Assembly: GCA_934454145.1 (NCBI GenBank)
Contig: CAKSFT010000001.1
Location: 186,001-250,000, forward strand
Source: an uncultured Clostridia bacterium
GTDB taxonomy: Bacteria > Bacillota > Clostridia > UBA1381
Length of the DNA: 64,000 nucleotides
Direction of reading: 5' to 3'
The notes under the pieces are model-generated. The model was not told the DNA's origin, did not search any database, and worked only from the letters and a program-made list of their open reading frames with translations. This document shows, in pieces, positions 56,023-63,520 of the stretch. Within the stretch, counting starts at the first letter, position 1; each line of letters opens with the position of its first letter. Position numbers and translations under genes: made by a program.

Positions 56023-56412
56023 ATGATTAGTGTAGATTTGCCCGGGAAATGGGAGGTAATAAAACTTGTGCGCGAAAAATATCCAAGCGTTTCGGATTCC
56101 AACCTGAGGAGTACCGCTAAACAGGCGGGAGAAATCTTGGGGACGCACAAAGACGGCAGGTGGCTGCACATTTCCGGCATAATGAATTGCACGGAATTTG
56201 CACAATATCTGAGGCTCTTTGATCTTTCAAAGACAGAGTCGGGCTGCATCAACATAAGACTCGGCACAGAAACATTGCTGGAGGATTTGACAAATCTTCA
56301 GGAGCAGGTTTCCTTCTGGCTTTTTGACAAAGAAATAATGTTTGATTTTGACTTTGAAAACAGAAAAGACGGCGAAACGTCAGAGATTGACATGATTATG
56401 AGATTAAAATAA
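56023..56412 (+). CDS. Small protein of unknown function in the kinase/RyR locus
   Basis: 129 residues. Starts 4 bases after the kinase stop with AAGGTG upstream, so it is co-translated. N-terminal helices with a possible helix-turn-helix-like pattern (WEVIKLVREKYPSVSDSNLR, TAKQAGEILGTHKDGRWLHI), acidic C-terminal half rich in strands (CINIRLGTETLLEDLTNLQE, MFDFDFENRKDGETSEIDMI). No known motif. A direct partner of the kinase by position. Confidence 0.75.
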   Translation: MISVDLPGKWEVIKLVREKYPSVSDSNLRSTAKQAGEILGTHKDGRWLHISGIMNCTEFAQYLRLFDLSKTESGCINIRLGTETLLEDLTNLQEQVSFWLFDKEIMFDFDFENRKDGETSEIDMIMRLK

Positions 56413-56419
56413 GTATATT

Positions 56420-56457
56420 TAGGTAATTGTAAAATTCACATACAATTACCTACTAAT
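56420..56457 (+). mobile_element. Miniature MITE, copy 4 (38 bp)
   Basis: TAGGTAATTGTA and TACAATTACCTA are perfect 12-bp inverted repeats around a 9-base loop. Flanked by TAAGTATATT at 56410-56419 and 56458-56467, a 10-bp target duplication. It lies between the 129-residue gene and the RyR gene and could form a hairpin in their transcript. Confidence 0.75.
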
Positions 56458-56485
56458 TAAGTATATTAAAACGGAGGAATGAAAA

Positions 56486-56767
56486 ATGTATACACCAAAA
56501 CCCATCAACACAAGCGATGTTGTATTGCCAAAAGAGCTGGAAGCACTTACGGAATTGATTGCAAAGAATTGCCATGAGGTCTGGGCAGTCAGCAGAATAT
56601 CACAGGGCTGGTCTTATGGGAAACAGCGCAATGACGAAAAAAAACAAACCCCTTGCCTTGTGCCGTATGAAGAACTTTCTGAAAAAGAAAAGCAGTACGA
56701 CAGGAACACCGCCATGGAATCGATAAAGCTGGTGTTAAAACTGAATTATAAAATCGAAAAATTATAA
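56486..56767 (+). CDS. Stand-alone RyR-domain protein
   Basis: 93 residues, made up only of a RyR domain: MYTPKPINTSDVVLPKELEA, NCHEVWAVSRISQGWSYGKQ, CLVPYEELSEKEKQYDRNTA, then a Lys-rich helix. The Trp pair, the HExW and the VPYEEL...YDRNT motifs match bacterial single-domain RyR proteins closely. In animals this repeat occurs in ryanodine receptors; in bacteria it is thought to bind a small ligand, possibly nucleotide-like. ACGGAGG precedes the ATG by 8 bases. It forms a set with the RyR domain inside the kinase protein, though a miniature MITE now separates them. Confidence 0.92.
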   Translation: MYTPKPINTSDVVLPKELEALTELIAKNCHEVWAVSRISQGWSYGKQRNDEKKQTPCLVPYEELSEKEKQYDRNTAMESIKLVLKLNYKIEKL

Positions 56768-56798
56768 ACCTCCGGAATTTATGGAGATGATGTTATCA

Positions 56799-56864
56799 AT
56801 GAACAAACAACAAAAACAAATAAAAGCGTTCTTGATTGAAGAATTCGGGGCAGAAAAATATTGA
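56799..56864 (+). pseudogene. N-terminal remnant of a mobile-element gene
   Basis: ATG with GGAG upstream, then MNKQQKQIKAFLIEEFGAEK and Tyr, stop: 21 residues that end abruptly where the next remnant begins. The start resembles the conserved beginning of a small gene carried by integrative conjugative elements. It shows the point at which a deletion fused two element fragments. Confidence 0.45.
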
Positions 56865-57255
56865 GGTTGAGCCTATACAGGAAAACACCGTACAATTAAA
56901 TACGAATAGATTAAATAAAAAAGAATTAAATACGGATATATCAAGTACTTATCCTATCAAATCATATCAAAAAAAGCCGGAGCCGGCAAAAGAAAAATCG
57001 GATATGTTTACGGCTTCTGTCCGTAAATATACCAGAGCAAGAAAACTTACTCCGAGAATGTTAAACGAATTGATTGAGAAAATAGAAGTGCACCAGTCCG
57101 AAAAGATTGACGGTAAAACCGTTCAGCAGCTCACAATTCATTATAATTGCATAGGCAATATTGAAATACCCGACCTTGAAAAGCTACCTGAAAACAATGT
57201 TTCGGTACACACAAGACAGGGCGTAGATGTTCATTTTGCCGCTTGTGCAAGTTAA
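56865..57255 (+). pseudogene. Fused remnants: replication-initiator-like and serine recombinase C-terminus
   Basis: In one frame (open from a TTG at 56836) the first ~40 codons (EPIQENTVQLNTNRLNKKEL, DISSTYPIKSYQKKPEP) resemble the low-complexity linker of RepA-type initiators of conjugative elements. The following ~85 codons (TASVRKYTRARKLTPRMLNE, KIEVHQSEKIDGKTVQQLTI, HYNCIGNIEIPD) match the DUF4368 tail of large serine recombinases of the TnpX type. The catalytic domain is missing. A composite scar of an integrative element beside the kinase/RyR locus. Confidence 0.7.
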
Positions 57256-57263
57256 AAAGGCAA

Positions 57264-57315
57264 TAAAAAACCGAGTGTCATACAAAACCTTTCAAGTTCT
57301 GTAAGAACACTCGGT
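57264..57315 (-). terminator. Terminator of tRNA-Leu (TAG)
   Basis: In the minus-strand transcript ACCGAGTGT pairs with ACACTCGGT (57315-57307 with 57278-57270) and is followed by TTTTTTATT. It begins 2 bases after the tRNA CCA. Confidence 0.82.
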
Positions 57316-57316
57316 A

Positions 57317-57400
57317 TGGTGCGGCTGAAGGGACTTGAACCCCCACGTCATTGACACCAGATCCTAAGTCTGGCGCGTCTGCCAATTCCGCCACAGCCGC
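57317..57400 (-). tRNA. tRNA-Leu (anticodon TAG)
   Basis: 84 bases including encoded CCA. GCGGCTG pairs with CAGCCGC, anticodon stem CCAGA/TCTGG holds TAG, a long variable arm is present, T-loop GTTCAAGTC. No good promoter directly upstream; a truncated copy with a promoter lies 128 bases further upstream, so expression may come from there. Confidence 0.95.
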
Positions 57401-57411
57401 ATATTAAATTT

Positions 57412-57527
57412 TACCTCTTGATTTTTACACGGCAGAGGTACACCGAGGAGGAGCATATCGCTTAACCCTCATCTATGAAAACGGGAAACCCGTAATCAAC
57501 AATAAATTCACCGAGGTGGTGGAAACA
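57412..57527 (+). other. 116-bp coding-like remnant between intact and truncated tRNA-Leu
   Basis: On the plus strand one frame reads HRGGAYRLTLIYENGKPVIN, NKFTEVVETK, typical protein-like sequence without start or stop. It is the sort of fragment left by an integrative element after deletion. Confidence 0.5.
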
Positions 57528-57562
57528 AAGTCTAGCGCGTCTGCCAATTCCGCCACGCCCGC
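57528..57562 (-). pseudogene. 5' half of a second tRNA-Leu, broken in the anticodon loop
   Basis: The 35 bases start GCGGGCGTGGCGGAATTGGC and stop after GCTAGACTT, just inside the anticodon loop. The 46 bases 57528-57573 match 57366-57411 of the intact gene with three changes. Direct repeats ending in an anticodon loop around foreign DNA are the mark of site-specific integration. Confidence 0.75.
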
Positions 57563-57586
57563 ATATTAAATTTAAATAACTGTTAC

Positions 57587-57615
57587 AGTTTACCACAAAA
57601 TTTATGGTTTGTCAA
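57587..57615 (-). promoter_or_regulatory. Promoter upstream of the truncated tRNA-Leu
   Basis: TTGACA (57615-57610), 17 bases, TAAACT (57592-57587). It was probably the original tRNA-Leu promoter and may now transcribe through the remnant into the intact tRNA. Confidence 0.7.
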
Positions 57616-57667
57616 GGGATTTTTGCAAATGATAAGTATGGTTTCTAAAAATACTGTGCACAAAAAT

Positions 57668-57721
57668 ACAGACTGCAAAAAATATTTTTGCAGTCTGTAT
57701 AAAGGGAAACCATTTCCCTTT
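57668..57721 (-). terminator. Tandem hairpins after prmA
   Basis: In transcript order: AAAGGGAAA/TTTCCCTTT (57721-57701), then ACAGACTGCAAAAA with its complement (57698-57668) followed by ATTTTTG. Likely terminator of the dnaG-rpoD-prmA operon. Confidence 0.7.
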
Positions 57722-57792
57722 AAGGGGGTAAATGTATTTTGTGAGGTCATATATATCATACCCTCTGTTTGCGTATATTATACATATTTATA

Positions 57793-58767
57793 TTATTTTT
57801 TCAATTTTGACACAATACACGCCCAGTCGGCGCGCCGTTGCGTCGTCAAAATTTCAAAGCCGCAGTGTTCAATCGCCTCCGCAACGTCAGGTATGCGTTC
57901 TTCAATTATCCCCGAAGCTATGAAAACTCCGTTTTCATCAATCAATTTTGCCGCAGTCGGCGCTATGGCAATGATGACATCGGCAACAATGTTTGCCGCT
58001 ATGACATTATATTTTCTCTCTGCCAGTGTGCCCAAAAGCGCCTCGTCACTTGTCACATCTCCGGTTATCACATGATAACGTTCTTTTCCGATTCCGTTTC
58101 TTTCGGCATTTTCATAAGCGATGTCAACCGCATTTGGGTCAATATCCACCGCATACGCGGCTTTTGCGCCAAGCATAAGTCCTATGACAGACAAAATCCC
58201 GCTCCCACAGCCCAAGTCCAGCATATATGTATCGGAATCTACGTATTTTTCCAATTGTTCAATGCAAAGCTGTGTAGTGTGGTGCGTGCCCGAGCCAAAA
58301 CTCATTCCCGGATTTACATTAAACACCACCCTGTCTGTCGGGGAAGAAAGCTCTTCCCATTCCGGCTTTATAAGCACCTTTTCGCCAATCTCAATCGGGT
58401 GGAAAAATCTTTTCCAATTGTTTGCCCAATCCTCTTCGGAAACATTATTAAGAGAAATTTCAAGACGGCCAAACTCATTATTTTCGTCACGCTTTTTCAA
58501 AAGCGCCACTTCGTTTCTTATGTCCACCAGTGTTTCGCGCCCCGATGCGTTGTCGCTGACATACACATTTACACATGTTTCCTTGTGTTTTTCATTCTTC
58601 AGTTCATCATCGACATAATCCCAATATTGGTGATTATTCTCCAAAAACTCATAAAAATCAGCTTCGTCCTCAATTTCAAAACCGGTCACGCCAATCTGGT
58701 ACAGCACTCCCGTAAGCGGCTCAATCCCTTCTGTGCTTGTATAAATCGTAATTTTTATCCATTCCAT
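57793..58767 (-). CDS. prmA: Ribosomal protein L11 methyltransferase
   Basis: 324 residues, AAGGGG 7 bases before the ATG. N-terminal L11-recognition domain (about 1-140; VSEEDWANNWKRFFHPIEIG) and a SAM-binding domain with NPGMSFGSGTHHTTQLCIEQ, MLDLGCGSGILSVIGLMLGA and the NPPY-like NIVADVIIAI. It trimethylates L11 on the ribosome. Last gene of the dnaG-rpoD operon, 12 bases after rpoD. Confidence 0.96.
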   Translation of the reverse strand: MEWIKITIYTSTEGIEPLTGVLYQIGVTGFEIEDEADFYEFLENNHQYWDYVDDELKNEKHKETCVNVYVSDNASGRETLVDIRNEVALLKKRDENNEFGRLEISLNNVSEEDWANNWKRFFHPIEIGEKVLIKPEWEELSSPTDRVVFNVNPGMSFGSGTHHTTQLCIEQLEKYVDSDTYMLDLGCGSGILSVIGLMLGAKAAYAVDIDPNAVDIAYENAERNGIGKERYHVITGDVTSDEALLGTLAERKYNVIAANIVADVIIAIAPTAAKLIDENGVFIASGIIEERIPDVAEAIEHCGFEILTTQRRADWACIVSKLKK

Positions 58768-58779
58768 ATCTATTCCCCT

Positions 58780-59859
58780 TTAATCAAGATAGTCCTTCAA
58801 TTTTTTGCTTCGGCTGGGGTGGCGCAGTTTTCTCAACGCCTTTGCCTCAATCTGCCTGATTCTCTCTCTTGTCACATTAAATTCTTTTCCGACCTCTTCC
58901 AATGTGCGCTGTCTGCCATCGTCCAGCCCAAAGCGCAGACGCAAAACCTTTTCCTCGCGCGGCGTAAGGGTTTTCAGCACATCGACAAGCTGTTCTTTCA
59001 GCAAAACAAAGCTTGCCGCATCCGAGGGCGCCGGCGCGTCGTCATCGGGTATAAAGTCACCCAGGTGGCTGTCCTCCTCTTCCCCTATGGGGGTTTCAAG
59101 TGAAACAGGTTCCTGTGATATCTTTGAGATTTCTCTCACCTTTTCAATAGACATGTTCAGCTCCTTTGCAAGTTCTTCGGGGGTTGGCTCTCTCCCCAAT
59201 TCCTGCACAAGCTGTCTTGAAACTCTCACAAGCTTGTTTATGGTTTCCACCATATGCACAGGTATCCTTATAGTCCTTGCCTGGTCTGCAATGGCACGTG
59301 TGATTGCCTGGCGAATCCACCATGTCGCATATGTGCTGAACTTGTATCCTTTTGAATAATCAAACTTGTCCACAGCTTTTATAAGCCCCAGATTGCCTTC
59401 TTGAATCAAATCCAGAAACAACATTCCTCTGCCCACATATCGCTTTGCAATGCTGACAACCAATCTCAGGTTTGCCTCTGCCAGGCGTTTTTTTGCATTT
59501 TCGTCCCCTGCCGCCATTTTCTTTGCAAGTTCTGTTTCCTGTGCCGGGTCCAAAAGGCTGACCTTGCCTATTTCTTTCAGATACATTTTTACATGGTCAT
59601 CAATACTTATCCCTTCCGGGATTGACAAGTCCTCAAGCTCCGCCTTTGTGACCTCGATCCCTTCCAGTTCTTTGTTCAGGTCGTTGATAACTTCAATGCC
59701 CTCTTTTTCAAACACTTCATATATTGTGTCCATTTCTTCGGGGGTCATTTCAATTTCTTCCAAAGCCGCGGCAATGTCGTTGCGCTGAAGAATCCCATTC
59801 TTTTTTCCCTGTTCAATCAGTCCCTTTATTATATTCTTTTTACTCTCCAAATCTGCCAT
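58780..59859 (-). CDS. rpoD: RNA polymerase primary sigma factor (SigA/RpoD)
   Basis: 359 residues from the ATG at 59859 (GGAGGG 9 bases upstream). Region 1.1-like N-terminus, region 1.2 (SIDDHVKMYLKEIGKVSLLD), region 2 (FLDLIQEGNLGLIKAVDKFD, GYKFSTYATWWIRQAITRAI), region 3 (HMVETINKLVRVSRQLVQEL) and region 4 (LTPREEKVLRLRFGLDDGRQ, VTRERIRQIEAKALRKLRHP). Full primary-sigma features. Overlaps dnaG by 20 bases, the usual macromolecular-synthesis operon order. Confidence 0.98.
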   Translation of the reverse strand: MADLESKKNIIKGLIEQGKKNGILQRNDIAAALEEIEMTPEEMDTIYEVFEKEGIEVINDLNKELEGIEVTKAELEDLSIPEGISIDDHVKMYLKEIGKVSLLDPAQETELAKKMAAGDENAKKRLAEANLRLVVSIAKRYVGRGMLFLDLIQEGNLGLIKAVDKFDYSKGYKFSTYATWWIRQAITRAIADQARTIRIPVHMVETINKLVRVSRQLVQELGREPTPEELAKELNMSIEKVREISKISQEPVSLETPIGEEEDSHLGDFIPDDDAPAPSDAASFVLLKEQLVDVLKTLTPREEKVLRLRFGLDDGRQRTLEEVGKEFNVTRERIRQIEAKALRKLRHPSRSKKLKDYLD

Positions 59860-61630
59860 TTTTGAACTCCCTCCAAGCCTTTTCTTCCTCAAACAAGCTT
59901 TTCAGCCTGACACTGTCAGCAGTTTCGCTTATCTCTTTTCGTATTTTGTTCACCTTTATGTCCGATATCAAATCTCTCAAAGCCTTTTCGTCGTCGGCAT
60001 ATACCTCGTTGTTGTAGAATATCCCCGATGCAACACGGGCATCTTCCCCCGCAAAGCCCGAAACCATAACCGCCGGCTCCGGAATTTTGCCTTCTTCATG
60101 ATTTTTCAAAATCATTCCCCAAAGTTTCCTTGAAACCGGTGCCGAAAAATCATTCTCCGACAAATATTCCTTCACCTTTTCCACATACTTTTTATTTTTC
60201 GTCATCAGGTTCAAAAGCAGTGATTCCGCCTTGTCGGGGAATATCATCGGCGGTGCGTCCGGTTCTGCGCGCCTGACAACGTCCGGCCTTGGTATCGGGT
60301 TTTCCCTGTTTGTCCATGTTTTTGAACCTTTCTTTTTCTTATATTCACTATACACCGCATCACGGCTTATGCCCGTTTCTTCGGATATCTTTTTTATATA
60401 TGCATCTACTTCAACATCATTTTGCAAAGTCAGCAGGGTGTCCGCCGCTTGGGTTATAAACTCTATTTTTCCCTCTGTTGCGTCCAGATTATACTGTGAT
60501 TTCACTTTGGAAAGTCTGTATTCTGTCGAAGGCACCGCATCTTTCAAAGCTTGCCGGAAGGCGCCTATGCCGTTTTTGTTTATGTACTCGTCCGGGTCCT
60601 TCGCCCCCTTCAGACGGATAATGCGCGCCTTTCCGCCCACTCCGTTTATCACGTCTATCGCGCGGATTGTCGCCTTTTCGCCTGCCTCATCACTGTCATA
60701 ACACAGCAGAATTTCGGAACAATACCTAAGCAAAAGCTTTGCCTGATCCGGGGTGATTGCCGTCCCCAGTGTCGCTGTTATGTTCCTCACACCCGATTGA
60801 TACACCGATATGACGTCCATATACCCTTCCACAAGTATGATTTTGTCCGATTCGTCATTTTTTGCAAAATTGAGCGAAAACAGATTCTTCCCCTTGCTGA
60901 ACACCGGTGTTTCGGGGGAATTCAGATATTTCGGTATCTTAAATCCGTTTATCTCCTTTGCCTGTCCCATTATTCTGCCGCCAAAGCCGATTACGTTGCC
61001 CCGCAGGTCTATTATCGGGAAAATCACCCTGTTGCGGAACTTGTCCGCAATGCCGTCCTTGCGCGTCACTGCAAGACCTGCTTCCAGTATTTCTTCTTCA
61101 CTGTACCCGTTTTGGACCAATGCGTCGGTCAGCATACGGCGGTCATCTGTGGAATACCCCAACCCATAAGATGTTATCGTTTTTGGGGTGATTCTTCTGT
61201 CCTTGAAATATGCAAGGGCAACCCTTCCCTTTTCATTTTTGACCAAATTGTTATAGAAAAACCTCGCCGCAAATTTGTTCATCTGATATATCCGCTGTTT
61301 CTTTTGGTGCAGGACATCATCAATCACGCCGCCGTCCTCGGGGAGTATGATGCCGGCGCGGTCTGCCATAACCTTCAGAGCTTCTACAAAATCAAGCCCC
61401 TCCATGCGCATGACAAACTGTACAAGATTACCGCTTGCGCCGCAGCCAAAACAGTGATAAAGCTGTTTTTCACGGCTTACGTGAAAGGACGGGGTTTTTT
61501 CGCCGTGGAAGGGACAAAGTCCGCTATAATCTTTCCCGGAACGCTTAAGCTTCACATATTGCGACACATAATCCACAATGTCGTTCTGTGCAAAAACCTC
61601 GTTTATAATTTCCTCAGAATACCGCGGCAA
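59840..61630 (-). CDS. dnaG: DNA primase
   Basis: 596 residues starting at a TTG (61630) that has GGAGG 8 bases upstream. The frame runs 22 codons further, but those come from an adjacent MITE and are not family sequence. Zinc-binding start GLCPFHGEKTPSFHVSREKQ and YHCFGCGASGNLVQFVMRME, the RNA-polymerase core, and the Toprim motif KIILVEGYMDVISVYQSGVR with LLCYDSDEAGEKA. The C-terminal ~120 residues are the DnaB-binding helical domain. It makes RNA primers at the replication fork. A MITE end lies directly before the ribosome-binding site. Confidence 0.97.
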   Translation of the reverse strand: MPRYSEEIINEVFAQNDIVDYVSQYVKLKRSGKDYSGLCPFHGEKTPSFHVSREKQLYHCFGCGASGNLVQFVMRMEGLDFVEALKVMADRAGIILPEDGGVIDDVLHQKKQRIYQMNKFAARFFYNNLVKNEKGRVALAYFKDRRITPKTITSYGLGYSTDDRRMLTDALVQNGYSEEEILEAGLAVTRKDGIADKFRNRVIFPIIDLRGNVIGFGGRIMGQAKEINGFKIPKYLNSPETPVFSKGKNLFSLNFAKNDESDKIILVEGYMDVISVYQSGVRNITATLGTAITPDQAKLLLRYCSEILLCYDSDEAGEKATIRAIDVINGVGGKARIIRLKGAKDPDEYINKNGIGAFRQALKDAVPSTEYRLSKVKSQYNLDATEGKIEFITQAADTLLTLQNDVEVDAYIKKISEETGISRDAVYSEYKKKKGSKTWTNRENPIPRPDVVRRAEPDAPPMIFPDKAESLLLNLMTKNKKYVEKVKEYLSENDFSAPVSRKLWGMILKNHEEGKIPEPAVMVSGFAGEDARVASGIFYNNEVYADDEKALRDLISDIKVNKIRKEISETADSVRLKSLFEEEKAWREFKNGRFGE

Positions 61631-61659
61631 AAAAAATCCCTCCTTTTTATCAGTATCTA

Positions 61660-61740
61660 TAGGTAATTGTAAAATGTAAATTTTACAATTAGCCACATCA
61701 GTATCTATATAATTGGAAAACGTTAGTTTTACAATTATAT
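61660..61740 (+). mobile_element. MITE-like repeat, copy 3 (internally deleted)
   Basis: A 37-bp left end (61660-61696, TAGGTAATTGTAAAA to TTAGCCAC) is flanked by ATCAGTATCTA on both sides (61649-61659 and 61697-61707), an 11-bp duplication. Next to it is a right-end fragment (TTGGAAAACGTTAGTTTTAC and AATTATATA). It stands between dnaG and its upstream region and supplies TTGTAA, 17 bases, TATATA on the minus strand, a possible replacement promoter. Confidence 0.7.
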
Positions 61741-61848
61741 AAGCGTTTTATATTTATTGTTTCCCCGAAATCTGCGCAAATCCCTTTATTTGCGGATTTG
61801 CCTCCGCAACAGATAATTTTTCCTTATTTTTCAAAAATTATACAATTT

Positions 61849-62424
61849 TTATTTGCAGCACTCAGAATAAATCCGCTCTGCCAGGTTTTCAACCGCACCC
61901 TTGGCATATTCGTCCTCGCATGCCGGGCGCTGTGCCGACACCCCGAAGTGCCCCATCGCATTTATGCCGCTGCTGCCGACAACAGTCATTCCCAGCACCA
62001 GTGCACAAGAATGTATTGCCTCCAGTGTTCTTTCCTGTCCGCCATATTTTGACGCGCCGACAGTCACCGCCGCCATTGGCTTTGCAAGCCATTTCTTCTC
62101 GCCGCGGATTGCCCTTGTTTTATCAAAAAAAGCCTTCAGCTGTGCCGTCATGGAACCAAAATATACCGGTGAGCCGATTATAACAAAATCAGCTTTTGTG
62201 ACCTTTCCATACGCTTCTTCAAGCAAGGTCCCGGCATAACAATGTTTGCTGCACGGATTTGAGCAATTTACGCAAAACGGATATTTTGCATCGCTCACCG
62301 CCTTGTACACATTTATCATTTCTGTTTCAGCACCGCGCTTTTTGCATTTTTCCAAAACCGCATTCAAGAGATATGCCGTGTTTCCTTCATCATTGTGACT
62401 GCCGTTTAATGCAACAATATACAT
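61849..62424 (-). CDS. Flavodoxin-family NAD(P)H-dependent FMN reductase
   Basis: 191 residues from the ATG at 62424 with GGAGAGG just upstream. Flavodoxin-like fold: ALNGSHNDEGNTAYLLNAVL (FMN phosphate loop), DFVIIGSPVYFGSMTAQLKA (isoalloxazine loop), then MAAVTVGASKYGGQERTLEA. A Cys-rich insert, NCSNPCSKHCYAGT, is typical of the clostridial iron-sulfur flavoprotein-like group and may hold a metal or cluster. Soluble oxidoreductase; substrate unknown. No operon partner is evident. Confidence 0.9.
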   Translation of the reverse strand: MYIVALNGSHNDEGNTAYLLNAVLEKCKKRGAETEMINVYKAVSDAKYPFCVNCSNPCSKHCYAGTLLEEAYGKVTKADFVIIGSPVYFGSMTAQLKAFFDKTRAIRGEKKWLAKPMAAVTVGASKYGGQERTLEAIHSCALVLGMTVVGSSGINAMGHFGVSAQRPACEDEYAKGAVENLAERIYSECCK

Positions 62425-62470
62425 AATCCTCTCCAATCCGCCGCAAAAGCGGCATAAAATTACTCTTATT

Positions 62471-63280
62471 TTAATAATTCGCCAACAAAGTGTCTATTAC
62501 CTCTCTTTCCGACATAATTTTTTCTATTTCTCCGTTTTCACCAATAATACAAAGGATATTGTATCGGTTGTTTGTAAAATCTTTCAATAAATTTCTCATA
62601 TTTTCCCCTTTGTGCATAACCAGTACACGGCACCTCCGCATGTTTTTCTTTCTGTCCGCGCAGAGCAGTTCTTTGAGTATATCTGTGTTGTATTTTTCTT
62701 TTGCTGTAAACAGATTCCCGACAAGGAAAACGAGGAAAAACCATGCGGAAAAATTATATTTCAGTCCGCTTTTGTAAACAAGCACAGCGGCAAACATCAT
62801 AATCATCAAAGCCGACACGGCGCGCATAAAGACAACGCTCTTTTTGTACCCAAAACTCCACGCAAAAATCTTCCTTGCGATGATTCCGCCGTCAAGCGGA
62901 AGTATCGGCAAAATATTCAGTATGCATAAAATTATATTCTTAAAATAAAAATCCTGATACCAAAAAAATCCCCGAAAAAAAGCCTTTGCCAAAACCGCCA
63001 TCAAGATATTTGCCAGCGGGCCCGCCGCATAAAGAATAATCTCGTCCGCGACAGACCCCACAATCTTGTTTTTCAGGCGCAGATTGACTCCAAAAGGATA
63101 GAAAACCATGTGTGACGGCTTAAGCCCGATTGCCATGGCGGCCGCCAGATGCGCCGTTTCGTGTATAAACATGATAAGATAGGTTATAAAAAACGTTTCC
63201 AACTTTCCTGTTATATAGCACACCGAAAACAGCAAAACGGTGAGAAAATGCACATATATCCCGGAAAACAGCTTTATCAC
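62471..63280 (-). CDS. SpoIVFB-like M50 family site-2 metalloprotease
   Basis: 269 residues, GTG start 8 bases after GGGGG. Four to six membrane segments. Zinc motif FIHETAHLAAAMAIG (HExxH) in the second segment and the third ligand in ILPILPLDGGIIARKIF. The last ~75 residues form a soluble CBS-like tail (RCRVLVMHKGENMRNLLKDF). This is the layout of SpoIVFB, which cuts pro-sigma-K in the mother cell. Supports a sporulating host; no spoIVFA partner is adjacent. Confidence 0.88.
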   Translation of the reverse strand: MIKLFSGIYVHFLTVLLFSVCYITGKLETFFITYLIMFIHETAHLAAAMAIGLKPSHMVFYPFGVNLRLKNKIVGSVADEIILYAAGPLANILMAVLAKAFFRGFFWYQDFYFKNIILCILNILPILPLDGGIIARKIFAWSFGYKKSVVFMRAVSALMIMMFAAVLVYKSGLKYNFSAWFFLVFLVGNLFTAKEKYNTDILKELLCADRKKNMRRCRVLVMHKGENMRNLLKDFTNNRYNILCIIGENGEIEKIMSEREVIDTLLANY

Positions 63281-63410
63281 ACATCATTCCCCCTTTTTGC
63301 AGAATTGTCCGCCATGCCTATCTACATTTTATTTTACATGCCGGCAATTTATCGCATGCGGCATGTACTTTTTTCTTCCCCGAATAAAGTATAAAAAATT
63401 TGTAAAACTA

Positions 63411-63439
63411 TTGATTGAAAGACAAAAAAATGGTATACT
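63411..63439 (+). promoter_or_regulatory. Promoter of the cupin gene
   Basis: TTGATT, 17 bases, TATACT. TTGCCGC and GCGGCAA just downstream form a short hairpin in the leader. Confidence 0.6.
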
Positions 63440-63520
63440 GAAATTGCCGCAAGGGGCGGCAAAAAAATTTTTACACTATCGCAAAAATAGGTGATTGTAA
63501 AAAAGAAAGGAGAAGGTGTT

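Noticed and set aside
61631..61696. 22-residue N-terminal extension of DnaG
   Set aside because: These codons come from the repeat and equally appear in front of the frame antisense to cysK. DnaG homologues start near the TTG at 61630, which has the ribosome-binding site.
63488..63502. TAGGTGATTGTAAAA resembling a single MITE end
   Set aside because: One mismatch and no partner end or duplication nearby; could be chance in AT-rich leader DNA.
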